Made by a program: the position numbers and the translations under genes
Shown: one piece after another, positions 15,676-25,243 of the stretch
Position numbering within the stretch: the stretch's first letter is position 1
How the letters are laid out: each line of letters opens with the position of its first letter
Assembly: GCA_025666215.1 (NCBI GenBank)
Contig: CP102593.1
Span: 1,625,001 to 1,689,000, forward strand
Source: Xanthomonas campestris pv. phormiicola
GTDB lineage: Bacteria > Pseudomonadota > Gammaproteobacteria > Xanthomonadales > Xanthomonadaceae
Direction: 5' to 3'
DNA length: 64,000 nucleotides
The notes under the pieces: model-generated
What the model was told of the DNA's origin: nothing
Databases searched by the model: none
Seen by the model: the letters and a program-made list of their open reading frames with translations, nothing else

Positions 15676-17193
15676 TCAGCGGCGCAACAGGTGCGGCTTG
15701 CGTTGGTGCAGGTCGATGATCAGTTCGCCGAACAGGGTGTTGGCCCAGGCGAACCAGTCGCGGGTGAATGTGTTCGGGTCGTCTTGGTCGAAGGCCTCGT
15801 GCATGAAGCCGCTGCCGGCGTCGGTGTTTTTCAGCCAGGCCAGGCATTGGCGGATCTGCGCGTCGTCGTCGCTGGCCAGCGCGTACTGCATGATCGACAT
15901 CGGCCAGATCATGCGCAGTCCGGCGTGCGGGCCGCCGACGCCTTCGGCGGCGCGGCCCTTGAAGAAGTACGGGTTGCGCTCGCTCCACGCCAGCTGGCGG
16001 GTGCGCAGGAACAGCGGGTCGCGGCGGTCGCAGCAGCCCAGGTAGGCCAGGCTCAGCAGGCCAGGCGCGTTGGCGTCGTCGATGAACAGCTGGTTGCCGT
16101 AGCCGTCCACTTCGTAGGCCCAGAACGCCTGCCCGTCGGCATCGCGCATCTGCCCGAACCGGCGCGTGGCGGTCTCGACCTCGTCGGCCAGTGCGCGGCA
16201 TTCGCCGGCGAAGGCGGCATCGTGGTGCAGCGCCTGGCTCATCGCCGCCAGCTGCCGCAACGACGTCACCGCGAACAGGTTGGCCGGCACGAACAGCGGA
16301 TACACGCAGGCGTCGTCGGAGGGACGGAACATCGAGTGGATCATGCCGTTGGGCCTGGTCGGCTGGCCGTAGCCTTCCAGCACCAGGGTCTCGGTCGCCA
16401 GCGGCGAGGGGCGCTGGAAGCTGTAGGGGCCGCGGTCGTGCAGGCGCTGCTGCTCGCGGAAGGTCTTGACCACCACGTGCATCGCTGCGCGCCAGTCGTC
16501 GTCGAACGGCGCGGTGTCGCCGCTGGCGCGCCAGTATTCGTGCGCCAGCCGGATCGGGTAGCACAGCGAATCCACTTCCCACTTGCGCTCGCCGACGCCG
16601 GGCTTCATGTCGGTGATGTCGGCCACCGACCACTTCAGGCGCTGGCTCTTGCCGTCGGGCAGGAACGCGTTGGCGTAGGGGTCGAGCTGGATGCAGTAGG
16701 CCTGGCGCTGGATCAGGCCATGGAACATGCGCCGCAATGCGGGATCGCGTTTGGCGAGAGGGATGTACGGATGCACCTGCGCGGAAGAATCGCGCAGCCA
16801 CATCGCCTCGATGTCGCCGGTGATGACGAAGGTGTCCGGCTTGCCGTTGCGGGTGCCGGCCTCGACGGTGGTGTCGAGCGTGTTCGGATAGCAGTTCTCG
16901 AATAGCCAGGCCAGGCGCGGATCGCCGATGCCGGCCTTGACCGTGCGCAGGTGTCTTTCCACCGCGGCGCTGACGAAGCGCCGTTGCGCCGGGGCTGGGC
17001 GCTTGCTGGGCAGGCCTGCCGCCGCTGCACCGGACGCGGCGAAGCCGGGCACGGCGCTGGCGAGCAGGCCGGCGCCGGCTGCGCCGCCGAGCAGGTGGAG
17101 GACCTCGCGGCGGGTGACGCCGGGACTCGGGACTCGGGACTCGGGACTCGCCGAGTCACTGCACGGAAGCATGGACGTGGAATCTTGGGGCAT
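15676..17193 (-). CDS. GH125 exo-alpha-1,6-mannosidase of the N-glycan cluster
   Basis: A 505-residue protein matching GH125: RHLRTVKAGIGDPRLAWLF, then TFVITGDIEAMWLRDSSAQ, QLDPYANAF, ERKWEVDSLCYPIRLA. GH125 enzymes cleave alpha-1,6-mannose by inversion; here it would take the alpha-1,6 arm of the core. TRREVLHLLGGAAGAG is a Tat signal but begins only near residue 34. Residues 16-25 are encoded by four perfect copies of a 7-bp repeat (17121-17148), so a change in copy number would shift the frame before the export signal. No start codon lies after the repeat. I chose ATG 17193 (AGGAG 12 bases before) over the TTG at 17214. Confidence 0.9.
   Translation of the reverse strand: MPQDSTSMLPCSDSASPESRVPSPGVTRREVLHLLGGAAGAGLLASAVPGFAASGAAAAGLPSKRPAPAQRRFVSAAVERHLRTVKAGIGDPRLAWLFENCYPNTLDTTVEAGTRNGKPDTFVITGDIEAMWLRDSSAQVHPYIPLAKRDPALRRMFHGLIQRQAYCIQLDPYANAFLPDGKSQRLKWSVADITDMKPGVGERKWEVDSLCYPIRLAHEYWRASGDTAPFDDDWRAAMHVVVKTFREQQRLHDRGPYSFQRPSPLATETLVLEGYGQPTRPNGMIHSMFRPSDDACVYPLFVPANLFAVTSLRQLAAMSQALHHDAAFAGECRALADEVETATRRFGQMRDADGQAFWAYEVDGYGNQLFIDDANAPGLLSLAYLGCCDRRDPLFLRTRQLAWSERNPYFFKGRAAEGVGGPHAGLRMIWPMSIMQYALASDDDAQIRQCLAWLKNTDAGSGFMHEAFDQDDPNTFTRDWFAWANTLFGELIIDLHQRKPHLLRR
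17121..17148 (+). repeat. CGGGACT x4 tandem repeat inside the GH125 signal region
   Basis: Four perfect 7-bp units within the coding sequence. An inverse array AGTCCCG x4 lies 95 bp to the right at 17244-17271. Confidence 0.95.
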
Positions 17194-17243
17194 GGCGTGA
17201 ACGAACTCCTGCAATAAGCGTTGCGATGTGCTGTGCTTTCCCG

Positions 17244-17271
17244 AGTCCCGAGTCCCGAGTCCCGAGTCCCG
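17244..17271 (+). repeat. AGTCCCG x4 tandem repeat between GH3 and GH125
   Basis: Four perfect 7-bp units, complementary to the array at 17121-17148. Together they can form a long cruciform that brackets the GH125 start codon. It sits right after the GH3 stop. Confidence 0.95.
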
Positions 17272-17274
17272 ACG

Positions 17275-19989
17275 TCACCGCGGAATGGGCACCGTGCCCT
17301 GGATCGAAAACGCGGCCTCGTCGCCGGGCGCGCCGGTGCCGGGCTGGCCGCCGCCGACGAACACGCGGTAGTCGCCGGGCTGCACCGCGCGCTGGCCGGC
17401 GCGATCGACGTCGCTCAGCTGCCGCGGCGCCAACTCGAAACTCACTTCGCGCGTTTCGCCCGGCTGCAGCGTCACCCGCTGGAAGCCGACCAGGCTGCGC
17501 AGCGGCGACTGCGCGCGTTGCGGGTATTCCAGGTACACCTGGACCACTTCGTCGCCGGCACGCGTGCCGCTGTTGCGCACCTGCGTGCGCACCTGCAGGG
17601 TCGTGCCGGCCTGCAGCGTCGTCGCCGACAATTGCGGCGCGGCGTAGGCGAAGCGGGTGTAGCTCAGCCCGCTGCCGAACGCGAACAGCGGTTCGCCCTT
17701 GAAGTAGCGGTAGGTGCGGCCCTTCATGTCGTAGCTGACGTAGGCCGGCAGGTCCTTGGTGGAGCGGTAGAAGGTCACCGGCAGGCGGCCGCCCGGGTTG
17801 ACGTCGCCGGCCAGCACCTGCGCGATCGCGGTGCCGCCGGACTGCCCCGGATACCACGCCGCGACGATCGCGTCGGCATGCTGCTTGGCCCAGTTCAGCG
17901 CCACCGCGCTGCCGCTCATCAGCACCACCACGAGCGGCTTGCCGCTGGCCTTGGCGCGCTCCAGCAGCGCCTGCTGCGGTGCGGGCAGGGCGAGGTCGTT
18001 GCGGTCGCCGCCGTCGAAGCCGGGCACGTCGATGCGCAATTCCTCGCCTTCCACGTCCGGCGACAGGCCGACGAAGGCGACCACCGCATCGGCCTGCGCG
18101 ACCGCGCGTTCGGCCTCGGCCAGCTGCAGCGCCGGCGGCGCCAGCCATTCCAGGCGCAGGCCCTGGTCCTGGCCGCGGTGCTCCAGTTCCAGGCGGATGC
18201 GGCGCGGGCGCGCATCGTCGAAATGCAGCGCGGTCTCGACGTTGCGGCCGTCGGCGTTGTGCATGCCGGCGGGCAGGTGCTTGTCCTCGGCATTGCCGGC
18301 GACGACCAGCTGGTCGTCGATGTACAGCCGCACCGGATCGTGGCCGGTGCAATCGAAGCAGCGCGCCACGCGCACCGCCAGGGTGTAGTCGCCCGGCCCG
18401 GGCGGCAGCAGCTCGCCGCTCCAGCGCACCGAGTAGCGGTCCTTGTCCACGCCCTTGGCCGGCGCCACGTGGTCCCAGTTGAAGCTGACCACGCGGTCCT
18501 GGCGTTGCGTGCGCGGCGTGCCGGCCAGATCGACGTTGTCGAAATACTCGCCACGCAGGCCGGGCTTGCCGTCGCTGCGCAGGGCGGTCTCGGGGATCAT
18601 GCCGGGCACGCCGGCGGCGAGCGGGGCGCCTTGCGCGTAACTGACGTTCGCGGCACCGAAGCGTTCGCGCAGGCCCAGCAGCGGCGTCACCGGCGCGGCC
18701 GAGGTGCCCTGGTAGTTGGCTTCCAGCGCGGCCAGCGCGTCGGCGTTGGGGCCGATCACCGCCAGCCGCAGGCCCGGCTGCAGCGGCAGCGTGGCGTTGC
18801 GGTTCTGCAGCAGCACCAGCGATTGCTGCGCGGCCTGCAGCGCCAGCGCGCGGTGCGCGGCGCTGTCCACGTCCTTGGCGCCCAGCCGCGCGTACGGGTC
18901 CTTGCGCGGCGGCTGCAGTTCGCCGAGCCGGTAGCGCGCGGCGAACAGCCGCACCAGCGAGCGGTCGAGCGTGGCTTCGTCGGCGTCGCCGCGCTCGATC
19001 GCCTTGTCCAGTTCGCGGTAGGCGTAGCCGCAGTTGAGGTCGTGGCCGGCCTTGAGCGCGGCGGCAGCCGAGCCGGCGTTGTCGGCGCGGAAGTAATGGA
19101 ACTGGGTCATGTCGTCCACGGCATCGCAGTCGGAGACCACGAAGCCCTTGAAGCCCCAGTCGCCGCGCAGGCGACCGTTGAGCAGCCAGTCGCTGGCGCA
19201 GGCCGGGGTGCCGTGCAAGGAGTTGTAGGCGCACATCACCGAGCCGGCGCGGCCGTCGACGATGGCGGCGCGGAACGCCGGGGTGTAGGTCGCCTCCACG
19301 TCGCGCGGCGACACGTCCACGTCGAAGCCGTGGCGGCCGGGTTCCGGGCCGCTGTGCACGGCCAGGTGCTTGGGCGTGGCGATGGTGCGCGGGTGCGCCG
19401 GATCGTCGCCCTGCAGGCCGTGGATGAAGCCCACCGCCAGTTGCCCGGTGAGGTAGGGATCCTCGCCGTAGGTCTCCATGCCGCGGCCCCAGCGCGGGTC
19501 GCGGAAGATGTTGATGTTCGGCGACCAGATGGTCAGCCCGGCGTAGCGCGGGTGGTCCTTGCCGGGGCCGCCGGCGAGATTGAACTTGGCGCGCGCTTCG
19601 GTCGAGGTCACGGTGCCGACCTGCTCGAGCAGGTCCGTGTTCCAGGTCGCGGCCAGGCCGATCGCCTGCGGGAACACGGTGGCGTAGCCGTTGCGGGCGA
19701 TGCCGTGCAGGCCCTCGCTCCACCACTCGTAGGCCGGCACGCCCAGGCGCGGGATCGCCGGTGCGTCGTTCATCGCCTGCGCGATCTTTTCCTCGCGGGT
19801 CATCTTCGCCACCAGCGCGGCGGCGCGGTCCTCGGCGTCGTCGGCATGGGCCAGGGGGAAGGTGAGCAGTCCCAACACGCATAGCGCCTGTGGGAGGGAC
19901 TTCAGTCCCGACGCTTTGACGGTACCGTCCTGTCGGGACTGACGTCCCTCCCACAGTGGCGCAGGCTGGCTGCTCTTTCCGGTCCGCAT
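17275..19989 (-). CDS. GH3 beta-glycosidase with PA14 insert (probable beta-xylosidase)
   Basis: A 904-residue secreted protein. GH3 N-domain: KMTREEKIAQ, PRLGVPAYEWWSEGLHG, and the nucleophile Asp287 in VVSDCDAVDD. GH3 C-domain follows, interrupted by a PA14 domain (about 475-620), and a C-terminal Fn3-like domain. It belongs with bacterial beta-xylosidase-like GH3 enzymes; in the N-glycan pathway a GH3 member removes core beta-1,2-xylose, so that is the best guess. The start overlaps the GH2 stop by one base (TGATG), indicating translational coupling. Oddly, a palindromic repeat (19889-19955) is translated before the hydrophobic signal (ALCVLGLLTFPLAHA), giving an unusually long n-region. 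Confidence 0.88.
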   Translation of the reverse strand: MRTGKSSQPAPLWEGRQSRQDGTVKASGLKSLPQALCVLGLLTFPLAHADDAEDRAAALVAKMTREEKIAQAMNDAPAIPRLGVPAYEWWSEGLHGIARNGYATVFPQAIGLAATWNTDLLEQVGTVTSTEARAKFNLAGGPGKDHPRYAGLTIWSPNINIFRDPRWGRGMETYGEDPYLTGQLAVGFIHGLQGDDPAHPRTIATPKHLAVHSGPEPGRHGFDVDVSPRDVEATYTPAFRAAIVDGRAGSVMCAYNSLHGTPACASDWLLNGRLRGDWGFKGFVVSDCDAVDDMTQFHYFRADNAGSAAAALKAGHDLNCGYAYRELDKAIERGDADEATLDRSLVRLFAARYRLGELQPPRKDPYARLGAKDVDSAAHRALALQAAQQSLVLLQNRNATLPLQPGLRLAVIGPNADALAALEANYQGTSAAPVTPLLGLRERFGAANVSYAQGAPLAAGVPGMIPETALRSDGKPGLRGEYFDNVDLAGTPRTQRQDRVVSFNWDHVAPAKGVDKDRYSVRWSGELLPPGPGDYTLAVRVARCFDCTGHDPVRLYIDDQLVVAGNAEDKHLPAGMHNADGRNVETALHFDDARPRRIRLELEHRGQDQGLRLEWLAPPALQLAEAERAVAQADAVVAFVGLSPDVEGEELRIDVPGFDGGDRNDLALPAPQQALLERAKASGKPLVVVLMSGSAVALNWAKQHADAIVAAWYPGQSGGTAIAQVLAGDVNPGGRLPVTFYRSTKDLPAYVSYDMKGRTYRYFKGEPLFAFGSGLSYTRFAYAAPQLSATTLQAGTTLQVRTQVRNSGTRAGDEVVQVYLEYPQRAQSPLRSLVGFQRVTLQPGETREVSFELAPRQLSDVDRAGQRAVQPGDYRVFVGGGQPGTGAPGDEAAFSIQGTVPIPR
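19889..19955. repeat. GGGACTTCAG-type palindrome inside the GH3 coding region
   Basis: 24-base arms at 19889-19912 and 19932-19955 (TGTGGGAGGGACTTCAGTCC and complement). It is translated as part of the GH3 N-terminus and is the same repeat family as 15595-15658. Confidence 0.85.
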
Positions 19990-22688
19990 CACTTCGCCTC
20001 CGCCGGCTCGGGTGGCGCACCGGCCAGGGTGGCTGCCAGATCGCGCACCTGCAAGGCGCCGCGCAGCTGTTCCAGCGTGGCGGCGCTGCGCACGTGCACG
20101 GTCAGCGGCTCGCCCGGCAGCAGGTCGAAGGCGTTGTCGGACAGCGTGGCGTCCAGGTCGCCGAACGCCAGCCACACTTCGCGCGCCAGGGTGTTGCTGG
20201 TCAGGGTCAGCGCGTAGCCGTCGCCGTCGGCGCGCAGCTCGCTGCGGATGTTGGGGCTGGGCAGGTGCAGATTCTTGGCCGCATCGAAGAACACCAGGTT
20301 GCGCGACAGCACGCGCGCGCCGTCTAGCAGTTCGAACACCGCGAAGCTGCGCAGCGGATCGGCGCGGCGCAGCAGCTGCGCATCGCTGAAGCTGCCCACG
20401 CGCACGCTGGACAGCGGCGCCAGGGTCACCGGCTTCTCGCTCTTGCTCAGCACCTTGCCGGACACGTCCATCACCCGCATGCGCCAGCGCGCGGCCAGCG
20501 GCGTGGTGCGGTCGGAGACCAGCGTCACCTCGGTCTGGCCCTTGTCGTTGCGCAGCGCGGCAATCAGCTCCGGCGCGTAGAAGCGCTTGGCGTGGTAATG
20601 CAGCGCCTTCCAGCGGCCGAAATAGTCCAGGCTCGACCAGGACGCGCCCGGCCACACGTCGTTGAGCTGCCAGTACAGCGAGCCCATCGACTGCGGCCGC
20701 GACGCGCGCAGGTGCTCGGCGGCCAGGGCGATGCCCTCGGCCTGCATCAGCTGGCTCAGGTACACGAAGCTCTCGAAGTCCTTGGGCTCGCCGAATGCGC
20801 GGCGGATGTACAGCAGCAGGCGCTGGTTGCCGTTGCCCTTGTCGAACTTCTGGTGCGCGCGCATCACCGGCGATTCCGGCTGCAGGTCGCCGGGTTCGGC
20901 GAAGGCGCGGATGGTGCGCATCTCCGGGAACGACTGCAGGCCGTATTCGGACATGAAGCGCGGGGTCACGTTGAGGTAGTCGGTGACCGGCAGCGCCGGG
21001 CCGCCCCACACCTTCCAGTAGTGCATGTCGCCGTCGTCGGGCTGGTCGGCGGCGCCGTCGAAATCGGTGCCGGGCGAAGTGGCCCAGTACGGGGTGTCGC
21101 TGTCGTACTTGCTCACCGCCTCGCGCAGCACGGTGCCGAACAGGGTGGTCATGCCGCGCTCGATGCGGCTGCGTTCCTCCGGATCGATCGATTGCTTGAA
21201 CTTGACCCGGTCGCCCCAGTTTTCCCAGCCGGTCTGCACTTCGTTGTTGCCGCACCAGATCACGATGCTGGGATGGTCGCCCAGGCGCTTGACCTGCGCC
21301 TCGGCCTCGGCGCGGGTGTTCTCGCGGAACGCCACGTCGTAGGGCGGGATTGCGCCGCCGAACATGAAGTCCTGCCAGATCATGATGCCGAGACGGTCGG
21401 CGTCCTCGTAGAAGCTGTCCGGCTGGTAGTGGCCGCCGCCCCACATGCGCAGCATGTTCATGTTGGCGTCGCGCGCCGATTGCAGGATGGCGTGCCGCCG
21501 CGCGTCGTCCACCCGGCTCGGGAAACTGTCGAACGGGATCAGGTTGGCGCCCTTGGCGAACACCGGGATGCCGTTGACCACGATCGCGAAGCCCTTGCCC
21601 CACTGGTCGGTGTCGCGGCGCAGCTCGACGCTGCGCAGGCCGGTGACGCGCTGGGTGGCGTAGCTGTCGCCGGCGGCGTCGCGGATGCGCGCCTTGAACG
21701 TGTACAGGTCCTGCTTGCCGTAGCCGGCGGGGAACCAGCGCTGCGGCTTGGCGATGCGCACCGGCACGGTGAGCGTGTTGCTGCCCGGATCGAGCACCGA
21801 CTTCTGGCTCAGCTGCGCCACGCGCTGGCCGTCGGGGCCGAGCACGTCCAGCTCCAGTTGCACCTCGCCGCTGCGGCCGGCCTGGACTTCCAGTTGCGCG
21901 AGCAGTTGCGCCACGTCCGCATCGACGCGTTGCTGGGCGACGTGCAGGCCTTCCACGCGCAGCGCGTCCCAGGCTTCCACGCGCACGTCCTGCCAGATGC
22001 CGGCGGTGACGATGCGCGGACCCCAGTCCCAGCCGAAGGTGTACGGCGCCTTGCGCACGTAGGTGGAGCTGTGCCGCGCCACCGGTTCGTCGCCGAACGC
22101 CGAGTCGTAGGCGCCGGGCAGCGCGTACGGCTGCTTGGCCAGCCACGGCTGGATCTTCTTGATCGGCGAGAACAGCCGCACTTCCAGTACGTTGTCGCCG
22201 CGCTTGAGCAGCGGCTTGGCGTCGACGCGCCACTGCCGGAACATGTTGTCGGCGGCGAGCAGCTTCTTGCCGTTGAGATAGACCTCGGCGAAGGTGTCCA
22301 GGCCGTCGAACACCAGTTCCACGTGCTCGCGCGCGAGCAGCGCGGCTTCGGCCTTGAAGCGGGTCTGGTACTGCCAGTCGCTCAACCCGGCCCACTGGAT
22401 CTTGGCTTCGTTGTCGCGATAGAACGGGTCGGGCACCACCCCGGCCGCGATCAGGTCGGTCTGCACCGTGCCCGGCACCTGCGCCGGCAGCCACTGCGCG
22501 GCCTTCGGGAAGTCCTTGGCATGCGCCTCGCCCGGCGCCAGCCGCACCTGCCAGCCCTGTTGCAGCGACAGCGTCGCCGGCACCGCCGCCTGGGCCAACA
22601 TCGGCAGGCCCATGGCCAGCAGCAGCCCGAGCCGGGCGGGGAAGCGCGCGCGCGGCGCGGAACGGGGACGGCGGTGCGGCTGGGTCAT
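19989..22688 (-). CDS. GH2 beta-mannosidase of the N-glycan cluster
   Basis: An 899-residue protein with a Sec signal peptide ending near AQA (residue 35). It has a sugar-binding jelly roll, an immunoglobulin-like domain, a TIM barrel and C-terminal beta domains, as in GH2 beta-mannosidases. Motifs: LRMWGGGHYQ, the acid/base Glu483 in WCGNNEVQTGW, and the nucleophile Glu581 in SEYGLQSF. Beta-mannosidase removes the single beta-1,4-mannose linked to chitobiose. It starts with GGAG at good spacing, 16 bases after the GH20 stop, and its own stop overlaps the GH3 start. Confidence 0.92.
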   Translation of the reverse strand: MTQPHRRPRSAPRARFPARLGLLLAMGLPMLAQAAVPATLSLQQGWQVRLAPGEAHAKDFPKAAQWLPAQVPGTVQTDLIAAGVVPDPFYRDNEAKIQWAGLSDWQYQTRFKAEAALLAREHVELVFDGLDTFAEVYLNGKKLLAADNMFRQWRVDAKPLLKRGDNVLEVRLFSPIKKIQPWLAKQPYALPGAYDSAFGDEPVARHSSTYVRKAPYTFGWDWGPRIVTAGIWQDVRVEAWDALRVEGLHVAQQRVDADVAQLLAQLEVQAGRSGEVQLELDVLGPDGQRVAQLSQKSVLDPGSNTLTVPVRIAKPQRWFPAGYGKQDLYTFKARIRDAAGDSYATQRVTGLRSVELRRDTDQWGKGFAIVVNGIPVFAKGANLIPFDSFPSRVDDARRHAILQSARDANMNMLRMWGGGHYQPDSFYEDADRLGIMIWQDFMFGGAIPPYDVAFRENTRAEAEAQVKRLGDHPSIVIWCGNNEVQTGWENWGDRVKFKQSIDPEERSRIERGMTTLFGTVLREAVSKYDSDTPYWATSPGTDFDGAADQPDDGDMHYWKVWGGPALPVTDYLNVTPRFMSEYGLQSFPEMRTIRAFAEPGDLQPESPVMRAHQKFDKGNGNQRLLLYIRRAFGEPKDFESFVYLSQLMQAEGIALAAEHLRASRPQSMGSLYWQLNDVWPGASWSSLDYFGRWKALHYHAKRFYAPELIAALRNDKGQTEVTLVSDRTTPLAARWRMRVMDVSGKVLSKSEKPVTLAPLSSVRVGSFSDAQLLRRADPLRSFAVFELLDGARVLSRNLVFFDAAKNLHLPSPNIRSELRADGDGYALTLTSNTLAREVWLAFGDLDATLSDNAFDLLPGEPLTVHVRSAATLEQLRGALQVRDLAATLAGAPPEPAEAK

Positions 22689-22704
22689 GCGTGGGTCTCC
22701 AGGG

Positions 22705-25188
22705 TCAACGCGCGGCGGCGGGGGGCGCCTGCGCGGTGGTTTCGATCAGGTGGACGGCGCCGATGGCGTAGTACGGGCCGTTGATGCGGGCGGTCGAACG
22801 CAGGCACAGGTCGTGCGTTCCGGTTTGCTTGGGCAACGGCGCTTCCAGCGAGAACTGCTCGCCAAGGGCCTTGCCGCCCGGCAGCGGGATCCGCGCCAGC
22901 AGCTTGCCCTTGCAGTCGCCCAGGCGCACTTCCAGTTCGCCGTGCGCGGTCCTGGCCGGGTAATGCTTGACCTTGGCCTGCTCGTGCGCCAGCCCGTAGT
23001 TGCGCGCCAGCCGCGCCGCATCGATGCGGATGCTGGCGATGCCGTCCAGGCGCGCGTCGGCGTAGCGCCAGCAGCTGCCGAACAGGTCGATGTTGAACAC
23101 CGGCGTGTCCTTGCCCGGCATGTCCGGCAGCAGCGGCACGCGCAGGCCCAGGCTGCCGTCGGCGCAGGCCCCCAGGCCCTGGGTGTCGCGGCTGAGCAGG
23201 CCGGGGCGGTCGAGGATGCGGGTGCGCGGTGCGGCCAGCACGCTGCCGTCGTCGGCGAAGGTGGCCGCGCGCACGGTGACCGGCAGGGTCACCTCGAACG
23301 GCTTGGCGTAGCGCGGCGAATCGGCCTTGGGCTCGCTGCCGTCGGTGGTGTAGCGGAAGCTGCCGAACCTGGCCTGGTTGCCGAGCACGATGCTGGCCTT
23401 GCCGCTGTCCAGCGCGGTGTTGTCGCCGCCCTGGATGGCGATGTCCGGCGCGAACGCGCCGTCGCCGTAGTCGATGCCGAGCGCGCGGTAGCGGTTGAGC
23501 TGCGCCGGCAGGCGCTGCAGGAAGCCGTCCCAGCCGCGCACGGCCATCGGCGACCACGCCGCCTCGGCCAGTGCGTCCAGGCGCGGGAACAGCGCGTGGT
23601 CGATATGCCAGGCCGAGGGAATGTATTCGGCCCACAGCGCGGCCTGCGCGCCGAGCACGTGCTTGGCGTCCTCGGCGCTGAGCGCGGCCGGGACCGGATC
23701 GAACTCGTAGACCTTCTGCAGCGGCAGCACCGCCAGGCGGCCGTTGGGCTCGTCGCTGCGTGCGCTCTGCAGATTGTCCAGGTACAGCCAGCCGGCCGGC
23801 GCCAGCACCACGTCGTGGCCCTGCTTGGCCGCGGTCACCGCGCCGTCGACGCCGCGCCAGGACATCACCGACGCGCTCGCCGGCAGGCCGCCTTCCAGGA
23901 TCTCGTCCCAGCCGATCAGGCGCCGCTCGTGCTTGGTCAGGTAGTCGGACAGCTGCTGGTTGAACCAGCCCTGCATCGCATGCGCATCCTTGACCCCGAG
24001 CTTGCGCATCTGCGCGCGCACCGCGGGCGACCGCTCCCACTGGTCCTTGACCGCTTCGTCGCCGCCGATATGGATGTACGGCGAGGGGAACAGCTGCAGC
24101 ACTTCGTCGAGCACGCCCTGGATGAAGGTCATGCTCTTTTCGTCGGTGTCGAACAGGTAGGGATTGACGCCCCAGTCCACCGACACCTTCGGCCGCTGCC
24201 TGGTCACGCCGACCAGTTCCGGATACGCCGCCACCGCCGCCTGCGCATGCCCGGGCATGTCCAGTTCCGGCACGATGGTGACGTGCCGCGCAGCGGCGTA
24301 GGCAACCAGGTCGCGGATCTGGTCCTGGGTGTAGAAGCCGCCGTAGCGGTCGGGCACGCCCTGCGTGCCGGCGCCGGGCGGGGTGCGCCAGGCGCCGATC
24401 TCGGTGAGCTTGGGATAGCGCTTGATCTCGATGCGCCAGCCCTGGTCGTCGGTCAGGTGCAGGTGCAGCACGTTGAGCTTGTGCTCGGCCATCGCATCGA
24501 TGACGTGCTTGACCGTGTCCGGGCCGTGGAAATGGCGGGCCACGTCGAGCAGCAGGCCGCGCCAGCCGAAGCGCGGCCAGTCGCGGATCTTGACCTCCGG
24601 CACGTCCACCTCGCCCTTGCCGGCATCGGGGGTGAGCAGCTGCCAGGCGCTCATCGCGCCGTAGAACAGGCCGCGTTCGTCGCGCGCCTGGATCAGCATG
24701 GTGCTGCCGTCCACGTCCAGCCCGTAGCCTTCCGGCGCTTCCACCGGGGCGTTGGGGTTCATCTGCAGGCGGATGGCGCCGTTGGCCGGAATGGTCTCGG
24801 CGCGCACCTCCAGCGACAGGCCGCGGGTTTTCTCCAGCAGCGTGGCCAGTTGCCGGGCCACGCGCATGGCCGCCTCGTCGTCGGTCGGGACCGACAGCGT
24901 GCTGCCGGTGCCGATGGTCAGCGTGGCGCTGCCGCGCTTGACCTGCGCCGGCGCCGGAATCAGCGGCAACGGCGCGGTGCTGACCGGTTTCGGCGCAGCC
25001 GGTGCGGGCGCTGCAGCGGGCTTGGCCGTGTCCGCCGCGGCGGGGGCCTGGCGGTCGCAGCCGCTCAGCACGGCAGTGAGGGCGAACAGGGCAAGCCCCA
25101 GCCACGTGGTGCGGGACGTCGCCGCGACGCCCGCCGGGGCGGTCGTCGGGCGGTGTGGCGTGCGCTGGCGTGCACCTGCTGCAATCAT
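22705..25188 (-). CDS. GH20 beta-N-acetylhexosaminidase lipoprotein
   Basis: An 827-residue protein. The signal LGLALFALTAVLSGC has a lipobox (LSGC), so it is a lipoprotein, preceded by about 30 extra N-terminal residues. A GH20 N-terminal domain is followed by the catalytic barrel with HLHLTDDQGWRIEIK and the Asp377-Glu378 pair in GGDEAVKD, which perform substrate-assisted hydrolysis. C-terminal domains look like Fn3 and a carbohydrate-binding fold. Its role is to remove terminal GlcNAc from glycan antennae or to split chitobiose. The start at 25188 has GAGG 8 bases before. The reduction of GlcNAc polymers fits the GlcNAc-type operators further right. Confidence 0.93.
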   Translation of the reverse strand: MIAAGARQRTPHRPTTAPAGVAATSRTTWLGLALFALTAVLSGCDRQAPAAADTAKPAAAPAPAAPKPVSTAPLPLIPAPAQVKRGSATLTIGTGSTLSVPTDDEAAMRVARQLATLLEKTRGLSLEVRAETIPANGAIRLQMNPNAPVEAPEGYGLDVDGSTMLIQARDERGLFYGAMSAWQLLTPDAGKGEVDVPEVKIRDWPRFGWRGLLLDVARHFHGPDTVKHVIDAMAEHKLNVLHLHLTDDQGWRIEIKRYPKLTEIGAWRTPPGAGTQGVPDRYGGFYTQDQIRDLVAYAAARHVTIVPELDMPGHAQAAVAAYPELVGVTRQRPKVSVDWGVNPYLFDTDEKSMTFIQGVLDEVLQLFPSPYIHIGGDEAVKDQWERSPAVRAQMRKLGVKDAHAMQGWFNQQLSDYLTKHERRLIGWDEILEGGLPASASVMSWRGVDGAVTAAKQGHDVVLAPAGWLYLDNLQSARSDEPNGRLAVLPLQKVYEFDPVPAALSAEDAKHVLGAQAALWAEYIPSAWHIDHALFPRLDALAEAAWSPMAVRGWDGFLQRLPAQLNRYRALGIDYGDGAFAPDIAIQGGDNTALDSGKASIVLGNQARFGSFRYTTDGSEPKADSPRYAKPFEVTLPVTVRAATFADDGSVLAAPRTRILDRPGLLSRDTQGLGACADGSLGLRVPLLPDMPGKDTPVFNIDLFGSCWRYADARLDGIASIRIDAARLARNYGLAHEQAKVKHYPARTAHGELEVRLGDCKGKLLARIPLPGGKALGEQFSLEAPLPKQTGTHDLCLRSTARINGPYYAIGAVHLIETTAQAPPAAAR

Positions 25189-25243
25189 TCGGTCTACCTC
25201 GTGCTGTGCGGACGCCTATCGTAGTGGATCGGCGCGTAACGGA

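Noticed and set aside
13187..16801. 1,204-codon frame as a GH92 fusion
   Set aside because: The upstream half overlaps the GH125 gene in another frame and crosses a repeat; GH92 has its own Tat start at 15529.
17275..22494. Single reading frame of 1,739 codons
   Set aside because: Only the part from 19989 down is the GH3 protein; the rest is an antisense-like shadow over the GH2 gene with Arg/Gly/Pro-rich, non-protein composition.
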